The position numbers were made by a program, and so were the translations under genes. Source: Austwickia chelonae NBRC 105200 (lineage in GTDB: Bacteria; Actinomycetota; Actinomycetes; Actinomycetales; Dermatophilaceae). Taken from it: DNA of 64,000 bases. The stretch lies in the NCBI RefSeq assembly GCF_000298175.1, contig NZ_BAGZ01000005.1:682001-746000 (forward strand), read 5' to 3'. Positions 50,779 through 59,715 of the stretch are shown here, one piece after another. How positions within the stretch are numbered: position 1 is the stretch's first letter; each line of letters begins with the position of its first letter. Below the pieces are notes generated by a model. That model was not told the DNA's origin. It made no database searches and saw only the letters and a list, made by a program, of their open reading frames with translations.

Positions 50779-51090
50779 CCGGAGCGTCTTTTCCCCACTG
50801 ATCGGACCGCACTGAACAACACGACCGGGTCGGCTCGCCACACCAGTCCGCGAGCCGACCCGAGAAGTCCGGTGTGCCGCCCGACGAAAACACCCACGCA
50901 CCATCAAGAGAATGCGATCACCGGACGGCGAAGCACCCCGCTATGTATTCTCACTGCCACTCTCAACCACGGTGAGGTTCCCCCCGACCAAACACCGTCC
51001 ACCAGACGGCACCGGACTGCCACCCAGGCACATCACCTTTCCTGACCTTGATGCCAGCATCCCGCCGTCGACGACAACCTAGGAGGTGTC
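50779..51090 (+). other. 312-base gap between binding-protein gene and permease genes
   Basis: The gap contains the hairpin described at 50826-50862 and otherwise no reading frame with coding character. AGGAGGT just before 51091 is the permease ribosome-binding site. A second promoter for the permease/ATPase genes may lie between 50900 and 51060, but no clear hexamers were seen. Confidence 0.55.
50826..50862 (+). terminator. 13-bp intra-operon hairpin
   Basis: CGGGTCGGCTCGC (50826-50838) pairs perfectly with 50850-50862 around an 11-base loop, 48 bases after the binding-protein stop. In ABC importers such a hairpin commonly causes partial termination and protects the upstream mRNA, giving excess binding protein. 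Confidence 0.7.
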
Positions 51091-52017
51091 GTGGGCAAGT
51101 ACGTCATCAGGCGCCTGCTGCAGATGATCCCCGTCGCTCTCGGCGCGACTTTCGTGATATTCACCATGGTCTTCGCCCTACCCGGTGACCCCACGGACGG
51201 AAAATGCGGCGAACGGCCCTGCCCCCCGGCCTATGTGGCCCAGTACCGGGCCGAACACAATCTGGACGACCCCCTGCTGGTCCAGTACGGCAAATACCTC
51301 GGGAAACTGGCCCAAGGCGACCTCGGCACGAACTATTTCGGCAATCAGGTCTCCGACGAACTCCTCCAGCGGTATCCCACCACCACCAAGTTGGCCGTCA
51401 TCGCGATCGCCTTCGAAATCCTGATCGGGATTTCTGTCGGGGTTCTCGCCGGTGTCCGCAAGGGAGGCCTGATCGACACCACCGTGATCTTGACCACTCT
51501 GATCTTCATCTCAATTCCGATCATCGTGATCGGCCCGGTCGCCCAGATCATCTTCACGATCCGACTGGGCTGGTTCCGGACCACCGTCTCCCCGGAGGCG
51601 CCTCTGAACGAACTGATCCTGCCCGGAATGGTCCTCGCCCTCCTCTCCGTGGCCTATGTCGCCCGGCTCACCAGGACCAGCCTGGTCGAGAACCTCCGTG
51701 CCGACTACGCCCGCACCGCCATCGCCAAAGGGCTCACCCGACGCCGAGCCATCAGCGTGCACACACTGCGCAACTCCCTCATCCCCGTGGTCACGTTCAT
51801 CGGTGCCGATTTCGGCGGCCTGCTCGGTGGCGCGATCGTGACCGAACGCATCTTCAACATCCAAGGCGTCGGCAGCATGATCTTCACCGGCATCGCGAAT
51901 CGGGACGGACTCGCCGTGGTCGGCGCCGTGACCGTCCTCGTCCTCGTCTTCCTCCTCATGAACCTGCTCGTCGACCTGCTCTGCGGCGTGCTCGACCCCA
52001 GGATCAGCCATGACTGA
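51091..52017 (+). CDS. Oligopeptide ABC transporter permease (OppB/DppB type)
   Basis: This 308-residue permease starts at GTG 51091 behind AGGAGGT. The N-terminal MGKYVIRRLLQMIPVALGATFVIF is the typical OppB first helix, followed by a periplasmic segment with PGDPTDGKCGERPC and five more membrane segments. The EAA loop reads YARTAIAKGLTRRRAISVHTLRNSLIPVVTFIG. The C-terminus LVDLLCGVLDPRISHD is classic. It overlaps the next permease gene by 8 bases. Confidence 0.95.
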   Translation: MGKYVIRRLLQMIPVALGATFVIFTMVFALPGDPTDGKCGERPCPPAYVAQYRAEHNLDDPLLVQYGKYLGKLAQGDLGTNYFGNQVSDELLQRYPTTTKLAVIAIAFEILIGISVGVLAGVRKGGLIDTTVILTTLIFISIPIIVIGPVAQIIFTIRLGWFRTTVSPEAPLNELILPGMVLALLSVAYVARLTRTSLVENLRADYARTAIAKGLTRRRAISVHTLRNSLIPVVTFIGADFGGLLGGAIVTERIFNIQGVGSMIFTGIANRDGLAVVGAVTVLVLVFLLMNLLVDLLCGVLDPRISHD

Positions 52018-52945
52018 CGCCACAGCCGAAACACTCTCCCCCACCCCCTCGCCTGCCCCGGACGGCGGAGAATCAGCCCCCGGCCGCTCTCTGACCCAAG
52101 ACGCCCGGAGACAGCTGCGCAAACGCCCCCTGTTCTGGATAGCCTCCTCGCTGATCCTCGTCTTCCTGTCCATGGCCCTGTTCCCCGGCCTGTTCACCAG
52201 CGTCGACCCCAACTACGGGGAACTTTCCCGCCAAAACCGCGGGCCAGGCGACGGCGCTCTCTTCGGTTTCGACCATCTGGGACGGGACGTCTACGCCCGC
52301 TCCGTCTACTCTGCCCGTGCCTCCATCATGGTGGGCCTGCTCACCACCCTCGCCACGGCGACCTTCGGCAGCGTCCTCGGCATCATCGCAGGCTTCTACG
52401 GAGGCTGGGTCGACGCCGTCATCTCCCGGATCACCGACATGGTCTTCGCCATCCCGATGCTCCTAGGCGGCATCCTGTTCATGTCGACCTGGGTGAGTCG
52501 CCCCAACGACCCCTACGCCCTCGTCGTCTTCAAAGTCGTCTTCGTCCTCATGCTCTTCGGCTGGCCCGGTATCGCCCGACTGATGCGCAGCTCCGTCCTC
52601 CAGATCAAACAGAACGAATATGTGCTGGCTGCGCGCGCGCTGGGAGCCTCCCCACTGCGGATCATCGTCCAGCACATCCTGCCCAATGCGATGGCCCCGG
52701 TCCTGGTGATCGCGACGATCCACTTCGGGGCGTATATCGCCGCCGAGGCCACCTTGTCCTTCCTGGGTATCGGCCTGCAGTATCCCGCGACCTCCTGGGG
52801 GACCGCCATCAACGGCTCCCTGTCCTGGTACCAGGCGGCCCCGCACAACCTGCTCTGCCCAGCGATCTTCCTCAGCGTGTGTGTGCTGGCCTTCATGACC
52901 CTCGGGGACGTCGTGCGTGACGCCTTCGACCCCAAGCAGCGATAA
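52010..52945 (+). CDS. Oligopeptide ABC transporter permease (OppC/DppC type)
   Basis: This 311-residue permease pairs with the OppB-like protein. After a ~45-residue cytoplasmic tail the first helix is FWIASSLILVFLSMALFPGLF. PHFGFDHLGRDVYARSVY-like sequence (FGFDHLGRDVYARSVYSARASIMVGLL) is the OppC landmark, and ARALGASPLRIIVQHILPNAMAPVLVIA is the EAA loop that contacts the ATPases. It ends GDVVRDAFDPKQR, as usual for the family. Confidence 0.95.
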   Translation: MTDATAETLSPTPSPAPDGGESAPGRSLTQDARRQLRKRPLFWIASSLILVFLSMALFPGLFTSVDPNYGELSRQNRGPGDGALFGFDHLGRDVYARSVYSARASIMVGLLTTLATATFGSVLGIIAGFYGGWVDAVISRITDMVFAIPMLLGGILFMSTWVSRPNDPYALVVFKVVFVLMLFGWPGIARLMRSSVLQIKQNEYVLAARALGASPLRIIVQHILPNAMAPVLVIATIHFGAYIAAEATLSFLGIGLQYPATSWGTAINGSLSWYQAAPHNLLCPAIFLSVCVLAFMTLGDVVRDAFDPKQR

Positions 52946-52961
52946 AAGGAAGGACGAGACG

Positions 52962-54008
52962 ATGAACGCCGCCACGTCCGTGTCCCGCCGCGAACCGGAG
53001 AAGCTCTCCGACTTCGCGCCGCTCGACGGTGCTTCCCTGTTGGAGGTGGAAGATCTGTATGTCGACTTCCACACCGACGACGGCATCGCCCACGCCATCA
53101 ACGGGGTGAGCTTCCGGCTCGATCCCGGCGAGACCCTGGCGATCCTCGGCGAGTCCGGCTCGGGAAAGTCGGTGACCGCCCAGGCGGTCCTGGGGATCCT
53201 GGACAGCCCTCCGGCTCGGATCCCGCGAGGGTCGGTGAAATATCACGGTCACGAGCTGTTGACGATGGCCGAGGAGAGGAGGCGCCGAACCCGGGGGCCG
53301 GAGATCTCGATGATCTTCCAGGACGCGCTGTCAGCACTCAACCCGGTGTTCCCCGTCGGTTGGCAGATCGCCGAGATGTTCCGGCAACACCGGGGACTGA
53401 ACAAGTCCGATGCGATGGACCGCGCCGTCGCACTCATGGAACGGGTGCAGATCCCGGCGGCCCGCCAACGGGTCAAGGCCTACCCGCACCAGTTCTCCGG
53501 CGGGATGCGTCAACGCATCATGATCGCGATGGCCATCGCGCTGGACCCTGCGGTCCTGATCGCCGACGAGCCCACCACTGCCCTGGATGTCACGGTGCAG
53601 GCCCAGATCATGCGGCTGCTCCAGGAGCTCAAGGAAGAACGGCAGATGGGATTGATCCTCATCACCCACGATCTCGGCGTCGTCGCCGATGTCGCCGACC
53701 GGATCGCGGTGATGTACGCAGGCCGCCTGATGGAAACCGCCGATGTCTTCGAGCTCTACCGGCGGCCGGCCCACCCGTACACCAAAGGCCTGTTGGACTC
53801 GATCCCCCGTCTGGACCAGAAGGGCCAGACCCTCGCCGCCATCGGTGGACTTCCACCGAACCTGTTACGCATGCCGGCAGGGTGTCCTTTCCACCCTCGT
53901 TGCCGTTACGCACGGCAGCGATGCACCGAGGAGCTGCCCGAGTTACGCGAGATCGTCCCGGGCCGTTCGACCGCCTGCCACTTCGCCGAGGAGGTCTACG
54001 GTGACTGA
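52962..54008 (+). CDS. Oligopeptide ABC transporter ATP-binding protein (OppD/DppD type)
   Basis: This 348-residue ATPase starts at ATG 52962 behind AAAGGAAGGACGAG. LLEVEDLYVDFHTDDG begins the domain; LGESGSGKSVTAQAVLG is Walker A, MIFQDALSALNPVFPVG the Q-loop, FSGGMRQRIMIAMAIALDPAVLIADEPTTALD the signature and Walker B. The oligopeptide C-terminal extension has the cysteines of CPFHPRCRYARQRC, a possible iron-sulfur site known in this subfamily. Its end overlaps the next ATPase gene by 8 bases. Confidence 0.95.
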   Translation: MNAATSVSRREPEKLSDFAPLDGASLLEVEDLYVDFHTDDGIAHAINGVSFRLDPGETLAILGESGSGKSVTAQAVLGILDSPPARIPRGSVKYHGHELLTMAEERRRRTRGPEISMIFQDALSALNPVFPVGWQIAEMFRQHRGLNKSDAMDRAVALMERVQIPAARQRVKAYPHQFSGGMRQRIMIAMAIALDPAVLIADEPTTALDVTVQAQIMRLLQELKEERQMGLILITHDLGVVADVADRIAVMYAGRLMETADVFELYRRPAHPYTKGLLDSIPRLDQKGQTLAAIGGLPPNLLRMPAGCPFHPRCRYARQRCTEELPELREIVPGRSTACHFAEEVYGD

Positions 54009-55137
54009 ACCTGTCCTGATCGCCGAGAACCTGGTCAAGCACTACCCGATCCTCAGCGGGGTCCTCCGCCGCCCGGTGGGCAAGGTGAAAGCCGTGGACG
54101 GTGTCAGTTTCTCCCTGGGCCGCGGAGAAACCCTCGGTATCGTCGGTGAATCCGGATGCGGAAAGTCCACGCTGGGGCGCCTGCTCATGCGGTTGGAGGA
54201 GCCGACCAGCGGGCGGGTGATCTTCGACGGCGTCGACATGTACGCCCAGAAGGGCGCTGCGATGCGACGGATCCGTCGGGACATCCAGATCGTCTTCCAG
54301 GACCCGTACACTTCCCTGAACCCCCGTAAGACGGTCGGCGACATCATCGGCGAACCCTTCCGGATCCACCGGGACGCTCTCCCCAAGGGCGGATACGACA
54401 AGGCGGTACGCGACCTGCTCGAGATGGTCGGATTGAACCCCGAGCACATCAACCGCTACCCGCACCAGTTCTCCGGTGGACAACGGCAACGTATCGGGAT
54501 CGCCCGGGGCATCGCCCTCAACCCGAAAGTGCTGATCTGCGACGAACCGGTCTCTGCGCTCGACGTCTCGGTACAGGCCCAGGTGGTGAACCTGATGAGT
54601 CGCCTGCAGAAGGAACTGGGCCTCAGCTACGTCTTCATCGCCCACGACCTGTCCGTGGTCCGGCACATCTCCGACCGGGTGGGAGTCATGTATCTGGGGA
54701 AGATGGCCGAGGTCGGCGAGGAGGACGAGATCTACGCCCGGCCGACCCATCCGTACACGCAGGCGCTGCTCTCCGCGGTCCCGGTCCCGGACCCGACCCT
54801 GCGCGACAAACGGGAGCAGATCGTCCTCTCCGGGGACGTCCCTTCTCCGGCCAATCCACCGACCGGGTGTCGTTTCCACACCCGGTGTTGGATGTCCCAG
54901 GACATCTGCACATCCGAGGAACCGACGCTGGTCCCTCGTCCCGACGGCGCAGGTGAGCACGAGTCCGCCTGCCATTTCGCACACCCGAGGGTCATCGTCG
55001 AGGCCATCGACGTCTCCACGATCTCCGCTCCCACCGGGACACTCAGCCCCGAATCGGTCAAGTCCGGTGAGGCCCCGCGCTCAGCTCGTCTCCTCACCCC
55101 GGACGACCCTGCGCCGGGCGGTGTCCTTCCGTCCTGA
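54001..55137 (+). CDS. Oligopeptide ABC transporter ATP-binding protein (OppF/DppF type)
   Basis: The GTG at 54001, within the end of the OppD-like gene, gives 378 residues. [32 protein letters not shown] is the OppF-type opening with its characteristic insert. [17 protein letters not shown] is Walker [19 protein letters not shown] the Q-loop, [32 protein letters not shown] the signature/Walker B. The C-terminal [14 protein letters not shown] motif is present, followed by an extra ~60-residue low-complexity tail. It completes the importer. Confidence 0.95.
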   Translation: MTEPVLIAENLVKHYPILSGVLRRPVGKVKAVDGVSFSLGRGETLGIVGESGCGKSTLGRLLMRLEEPTSGRVIFDGVDMYAQKGAAMRRIRRDIQIVFQDPYTSLNPRKTVGDIIGEPFRIHRDALPKGGYDKAVRDLLEMVGLNPEHINRYPHQFSGGQRQRIGIARGIALNPKVLICDEPVSALDVSVQAQVVNLMSRLQKELGLSYVFIAHDLSVVRHISDRVGVMYLGKMAEVGEEDEIYARPTHPYTQALLSAVPVPDPTLRDKREQIVLSGDVPSPANPPTGCRFHTRCWMSQDICTSEEPTLVPRPDGAGEHESACHFAHPRVIVEAIDVSTISAPTGTLSPESVKSGEAPRSARLLTPDDPAPGGVLPS

Positions 55138-55241
55138 CCGTCCCGGGAGGTCATCGACGCGGTGAAGGTGGGTCTCCGTGCAGATCCGCCTCCACCGCGC
55201 GGTGGGCCAGTCCTCGCCGTCGACCGGGAATCCGGCTGCTG

Positions 55242-56633
55242 TCAGGCGCCCGGCCCTGCACGTAACTGTTCCTTCAGCCAGGCCTGGCGGGCGACCATAC
55301 GCGCCTCGAACCCACGCTCCTTCGGACGGTAGTAGTCGGTCCTCCCCGCCAGGTCGTCCGGCAGGTACTGTTGCGCCGCCACCGACTCCGGTTCGTCGTG
55401 GGCGTACAGATACCCTCGGCCGTGCCCCAGTCGGCTAGCACCGGAATATCCGGTTCCCCTGAGATGGGCCGGAACCTGTCCGCCACGACCGGCCCGCACC
55501 TCGGCGATCGCCTCGTTGATCGCCGTATAGGTCGCATTCGACTTCGGCGCCAGACAGTTGTGTACCACCGCCTGCGCCAGGATCAGCCGAGCCTCCGGCA
55601 TCCCGATCTGAGCTACCGCGTGCATCGCCGCCACCGCCGTCTGCAACGCCGTCGGGTCCGCCATCGCGATCTCCTCACTGGCCGAGATCACGATCCGCCG
55701 GGCGATGAATCGGGGATCCTCCCCTGCTTCCAACATCCTGGCCAGGTAGTGCAGAGCCGCATCCACATCCGAACCACGCATCGACTTGATGAAGGCGCTC
55801 GCCACGTCGTAATGCTGATCCCCGGCGCGGTCGTAACGCACCGCGGCGTGCTCCACGGCCTGTTCCACATGTGTCAAGTCCACCTCCACCGGATGCTCAG
55901 CGTCCGGCAGACCTCGCCCGGCCGCGCGCGCGTCCAGCGCCACACCGGCGGCAGCCTCCAAGGAGGTCAATGCGCGCCGAACGTCACCACCGGCCATCCG
56001 GACCAGATGTTCCCGGGCTTGCGCGGTCAGCAGGTATGCGCCGTGGAGTCCGCGTTCGTCCTGCACGGCGGAATCCAACACTTCCCGGATCTGTTCGTCG
56101 GCCAAGGGCTCCAGCCGGATCAGCATCGACCGGGACAACAACGGCGCGATGACCGAGAAGGACGGATTCTCCGTGGTGGCCGCGACCAGAATGACCGTAC
56201 GGTCCTCGACCCCGGGCAGCAGCGCATCCTGTTGGGCTTTGCTGAACCGGTGGATCTCGTCGAGGAAGAGCACCGTCTGCCGACGATGGAGATCGCGCGC
56301 CCTCCTGGCACCCTCCATCACGGTGCGGACGTCCTTGACGCCGGCGGTGATGGCCGAGAGTTCCACGAATTCCCTGCCGGCTGCTCGGGCGACCAGATGC
56401 GCCAACGTCGTCTTCCCCGTGCCCGGCGGCCCCCACAGGATCACGCTCAAGGGCCCGGCTGTGCCTCCGTGACCTTCGATCAGTCGGCGCAACGGGCTGC
56501 CCGGTCGTAGGACTGCAGCCTGTCCGCGGACGTCCTCCAGGGAGCGGGGACGCATCCTCACCGCCAGCGGAGGCAGGACGTCCTGCGGCTGCGCCGTGTC
56601 CGTCATGTCGGCGAAGAGGTCGGGTTCGTCCAC
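55242..56633 (-). CDS. rarA: Replication-associated recombination protein A (RarA/MgsA)
   Basis: RarA is an AAA+ ATPase acting at stalled replication forks. The 463-residue protein shows [21 protein letters not shown] at the front, Walker [19 protein letters not shown], Walker [18 protein letters not shown], sensor 1 [12 protein letters not shown] and the RarA-specific C-terminal part [27 protein letters not shown] with [13 protein letters not shown]. In many actinobacteria it neighbours alaS; here the peptide importer lies between them. The MMPL gene is divergent. Confidence 0.95.
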   Translation of the reverse strand: MDEPDLFADMTDTAQPQDVLPPLAVRMRPRSLEDVRGQAAVLRPGSPLRRLIEGHGGTAGPLSVILWGPPGTGKTTLAHLVARAAGREFVELSAITAGVKDVRTVMEGARRARDLHRRQTVLFLDEIHRFSKAQQDALLPGVEDRTVILVAATTENPSFSVIAPLLSRSMLIRLEPLADEQIREVLDSAVQDERGLHGAYLLTAQAREHLVRMAGGDVRRALTSLEAAAGVALDARAAGRGLPDAEHPVEVDLTHVEQAVEHAAVRYDRAGDQHYDVASAFIKSMRGSDVDAALHYLARMLEAGEDPRFIARRIVISASEEIAMADPTALQTAVAAMHAVAQIGMPEARLILAQAVVHNCLAPKSNATYTAINEAIAEVRAGRGGQVPAHLRGTGYSGASRLGHGRGYLYAHDEPESVAAQQYLPDDLAGRTDYYRPKERGFEARMVARQAWLKEQLRAGPGA

Positions 56634-56713
56634 CGGGCCAGTCTGTCACTCCGGGAACCTGAACCTCGATCTCCGCGGTCACCGGCGTCCTACCGGAATG
56701 AGAGAGTTGTCCC

Positions 56714-58927
56714 GTGACCGCCGAAGTACATGAAGTGCATACCGGATCGACACCCCTTCTCCACCGGGCGGGTGCCACCATGGCTCGACATGCCCGGCTG
56801 GTCGTCGTGCTGTGGCTGGTCGTCTCAGCCTTGTGTTATGCCGGAGCCACCGGGGCGCTGGGCACGCCGTCACTCTTCTCCCGCTTGCACCAGGCAGAAC
56901 CCTTCGTCCCGAAGGAGTCCCACGAGGGCAGCAAACTTCTGGAGAGGGCGCGTGACACCGGGCCCAGCGTCCTTGTCCGGGTGGAAGGCGCCGTCTCGAC
57001 CGATCCGGCTTCCGTCGAAGCCGGAACACGTCTGCAGGAGAAGTTCGCCTCCCGGCCGGGTGTGACCCGGGCGATGTCCCCCTTCGTCGTCCCCGGGGGG
57101 GTGCGCACCCCGGAGACGGGCGGATTGTTCGCCCAGGACCGGGAGGACGCCTTCATGTTGGTGCTGGTCGTCGACCGTGCGCTCTCCCAGACCGAACGGC
57201 TGGACATCGCCCGGGACGCCCGCCAGCAGGCCCAGGACGCTTTCGCCGCGGTGCCCGGCGCCCGCGTCACCATGGGCGGCGGAATCACCTTCCTCGACGA
57301 CATCACCTCACAGATCCAGACCGACCTGGCCAAAGGTGAGGGCATCGCACTGCCGTTGTCCTTGATCGTCATGGTCTTCGTCTTCGGGGGTTTCCTCGCG
57401 GCCGGTCTACCGATCGTCGGTGCCCTGGCCTCCATCGCAGGGGGGCTGGCCAGCCTGTGGGCCTTCTCCTTCGTCACCGAGCTCGACGCCACAGTGGTCA
57501 ACATCACCACCTTGTTGGGTCTGGCGCTCTGCATCGACTACGGGCTGTTGATCGTCAGTCGTTTCCGTGAGGAGGTCCGTGCACTCGCTCCGGACGCCTC
57601 CCACGACCGGTTGGACCGTGACCATCTCGTGGAGGCCACCGCTCAGACGGTGAACACTGCAGGCCGAACCGTTTTCTTCTCCGCGCTCATCGTGGCGATC
57701 TCGCTGGCCGGCCTCACGGTCTTCCCCGCTCCGGTGATCCGCGCCGTGGGGCTGGCCGGGGTCACCGTCGTCCTGGTGGCTTTGGCCGTGGCGATGACCC
57801 TGGTTCCGGCGCTCTGTTTCCTGGGCGGTCGCCGTCTCGTGCGCCGACGCAGCGACGATTCCCCCGACGAGGGCCTCTTCGCCAACCTGGCCCGTCTCGT
57901 CGCCCGCACCTATGTCCCGATGGTGGTGGCGGCGACGGCGCTGCTGTTGGCGCTGGCCTGGCCGGTGCTGGGTATGCGACAGGTCTCCTCGAGCACGGAG
58001 CTGCTGCCTGCCGGCAATACCGAACGCCAGTTCATCGAGGGTGTCCGCCGCGATTTCCCGATGTTGACCGAGCCGACGGCCGTGGTTGTCGCCCGGGCCA
58101 CTCCGGAGCAGCTGACTGCGTACGGACGGGATGTCGCTTCCCGGGTCCCCGGGGTCTCCTCGGTCGACCCGGCACGTCCGATCGATGACCAGTACTCGGC
58201 TTTGGGTATCCGTGCGCAGGGCGCCACCGCGGAGAACGAGCAGGGTAAACAGATCGTCTCCGATCTGCGCGCGCAGCGTCCTGATTTCCAGACCTGGGTG
58301 ACGGGTTCGGATGCCCAACTGGTCGATTATCTGGATGCGATCCGTGAGCGGGCGCCGTGGGCTGCGGGGATCGTTGCGGCGGCGACCATGGTGTTGATGT
58401 TCTTGATGACCGGTTCCTTGGCGTTGCCCTTGAAAGCACTGATCTTCAACGTGCTGTCCTTGGGGGCGAGTCTGGGCATCCTGGCCTGGATCTTCCAGGA
58501 GGGGCATCTGCAGGATGTCCTGGGGTTCACGGCCACGCACGGTGTGGAGTCGGTGACCCCGGTCATCCTGTTGGCCTTCGGGTTCGGGTTGGCCATGGAT
58601 TACGAGCTCTTCCTGCTGTCGCGGATCGTCGAATTGCACGAGCAGGGTTATGACGATGAGCGTGCTGTCGAACTGGGTCTGCAACGTTCCGGGCGGATCA
58701 TCACCAGCGCCGCGTTGTTGATCTTGATCGTTCTGGGTGGTCTGGCGATGGCGAAGATGCTGATCGTGAAGCAGATCGGGGTGGGGCTGGCGATCTCGGT
58801 GGTCCTGGATGCCACTGTCGTCCGGATGTTGTTGGTCCCGGCGACGATGCACCTGCTGGGACGTTGGAACTGGTGGGCGCCGGGCCCATTGCGCAGGTGG
58901 CATCAGAAACACGCTATCCGACATTGA
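56714..58927 (+). CDS. MMPL/RND family transporter
   Basis: This 737-residue inner-membrane exporter has the two-fold RND layout: a membrane segment near residue 25-45, a first extracytoplasmic domain, membrane segments 2-6 (about 205-370) with LLGLALCIDYGLLIVSRFREE, a second outside domain, and membrane segments 8-12 with LAFGFGLAMDYELFLLSRI. The two D-Y motifs are the proton relay residues of MmpL proteins. Actinobacterial relatives export lipids or siderophores; the substrate here is unknown. GTG start with GAGAG before it. A terminator follows. Confidence 0.92.
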   Translation: MTAEVHEVHTGSTPLLHRAGATMARHARLVVVLWLVVSALCYAGATGALGTPSLFSRLHQAEPFVPKESHEGSKLLERARDTGPSVLVRVEGAVSTDPASVEAGTRLQEKFASRPGVTRAMSPFVVPGGVRTPETGGLFAQDREDAFMLVLVVDRALSQTERLDIARDARQQAQDAFAAVPGARVTMGGGITFLDDITSQIQTDLAKGEGIALPLSLIVMVFVFGGFLAAGLPIVGALASIAGGLASLWAFSFVTELDATVVNITTLLGLALCIDYGLLIVSRFREEVRALAPDASHDRLDRDHLVEATAQTVNTAGRTVFFSALIVAISLAGLTVFPAPVIRAVGLAGVTVVLVALAVAMTLVPALCFLGGRRLVRRRSDDSPDEGLFANLARLVARTYVPMVVAATALLLALAWPVLGMRQVSSSTELLPAGNTERQFIEGVRRDFPMLTEPTAVVVARATPEQLTAYGRDVASRVPGVSSVDPARPIDDQYSALGIRAQGATAENEQGKQIVSDLRAQRPDFQTWVTGSDAQLVDYLDAIRERAPWAAGIVAAATMVLMFLMTGSLALPLKALIFNVLSLGASLGILAWIFQEGHLQDVLGFTATHGVESVTPVILLAFGFGLAMDYELFLLSRIVELHEQGYDDERAVELGLQRSGRIITSAALLILIVLGGLAMAKMLIVKQIGVGLAISVVLDATVVRMLLVPATMHLLGRWNWWAPGPLRRWHQKHAIRH

Positions 58928-58942
58928 CCTCGGGGCATGTTC

Positions 58943-58995
58943 GGCACCATTGCGTGGGGCTTCCTCCTGATGGAGCGTGCCCACGCGGTGGTGTC
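58943..58995 (+). terminator. 16-bp stem with G-U pairs after the MMPL gene
   Basis: GGCACCATTGCGTGGG (58943-58958) pairs along its full length with 58980-58995 if three G-U pairs are allowed on the plus-strand RNA. On the minus strand those pairs become A-C mismatches, so the element is directional and suits the MMPL transcript. Confidence 0.55.
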
Positions 58996-59004
58996 GGACG
59001 ACCT

Positions 59005-59715
59005 TCAGGAAGTCAGGAGACCGTAGTCGGTGAAGATCCGACGTAGGACTGCTCCGTCTTCGATTCCGTCGACGACTTCCGCGTGCAGGCCTACTGATCG
59101 AGCGGACTCGACGTTGTCTGGACGGTCGTCGACGAAGAGGACGTTGTCGGCGTCGGCGTCGAGCCGAGCGAGGATGGAGACGAAGTAGGCGGGATCAGGT
59201 TTGGCTACCTGTAGTTCGTAGCTGTAGAAGCAACCGTCCAGTAGGGATTCGTACCGGAGGTGTTCCTTCATGTACGCAGCACGAACGGCTTGTTGGTTGG
59301 TGGCCAGGTAGCAGCGGGTTCCTCCGCGCCGTAGCTGGGCGACGACGGCCATGGCTCCGGGGTCGACATTGATCTGCAACCACGGCGCCAGAACATGTTC
59401 GACATCCGCTGTCGATGGGCCGTGTTCGGCGAGATAGGCCTTCAGATCTTCACGGAAGTCGCTCTCTCCCCTGAGGGAGGCTTTCTCCACCTGGAAGCAG
59501 GCTTCGACGAAGTCAGGGGTTTCCCCGATGGCGAGCAGACGTTCCAGCCAGTCGTCCGGTGGACGTTGCAGTACTCCGTCGGCGTCCAGGAGGACGATAC
59601 CGGGGCGGTGGGATCCGCCGCCCCTGAGTATTTCCCCCTCCTCAGGGTTGCGATCCGCGCGTGGGCCGGGCGCGGTCGGCAACCCCGAGGGGGGTCTCGT
59701 GCCTTCTCCGGTCAT
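59005..59715 (-). CDS. HAD superfamily hydrolase
   Basis: This 236-residue protein has the HAD motifs in order: [11 protein letters not shown] (motif I, nucleophile aspartate), YLATNQQ (motif II), a lysine in VAKPDPAYF (motif III) and [18 protein letters not shown] (motif IV). A helical cap lies between motifs I and II, as in subfamily IA phosphatases. The first ~38 residues are low complexity; the chosen ATG overlaps the aspS stop (ATGA), which supports coupling. The substrate is unknown. Confidence 0.85.
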   Translation of the reverse strand: MTGEGTRPPSGLPTAPGPRADRNPEEGEILRGGGSHRPGIVLLDADGVLQRPPDDWLERLLAIGETPDFVEACFQVEKASLRGESDFREDLKAYLAEHGPSTADVEHVLAPWLQINVDPGAMAVVAQLRRGGTRCYLATNQQAVRAAYMKEHLRYESLLDGCFYSYELQVAKPDPAYFVSILARLDADADNVLFVDDRPDNVESARSVGLHAEVVDGIEDGAVLRRIFTDYGLLTS

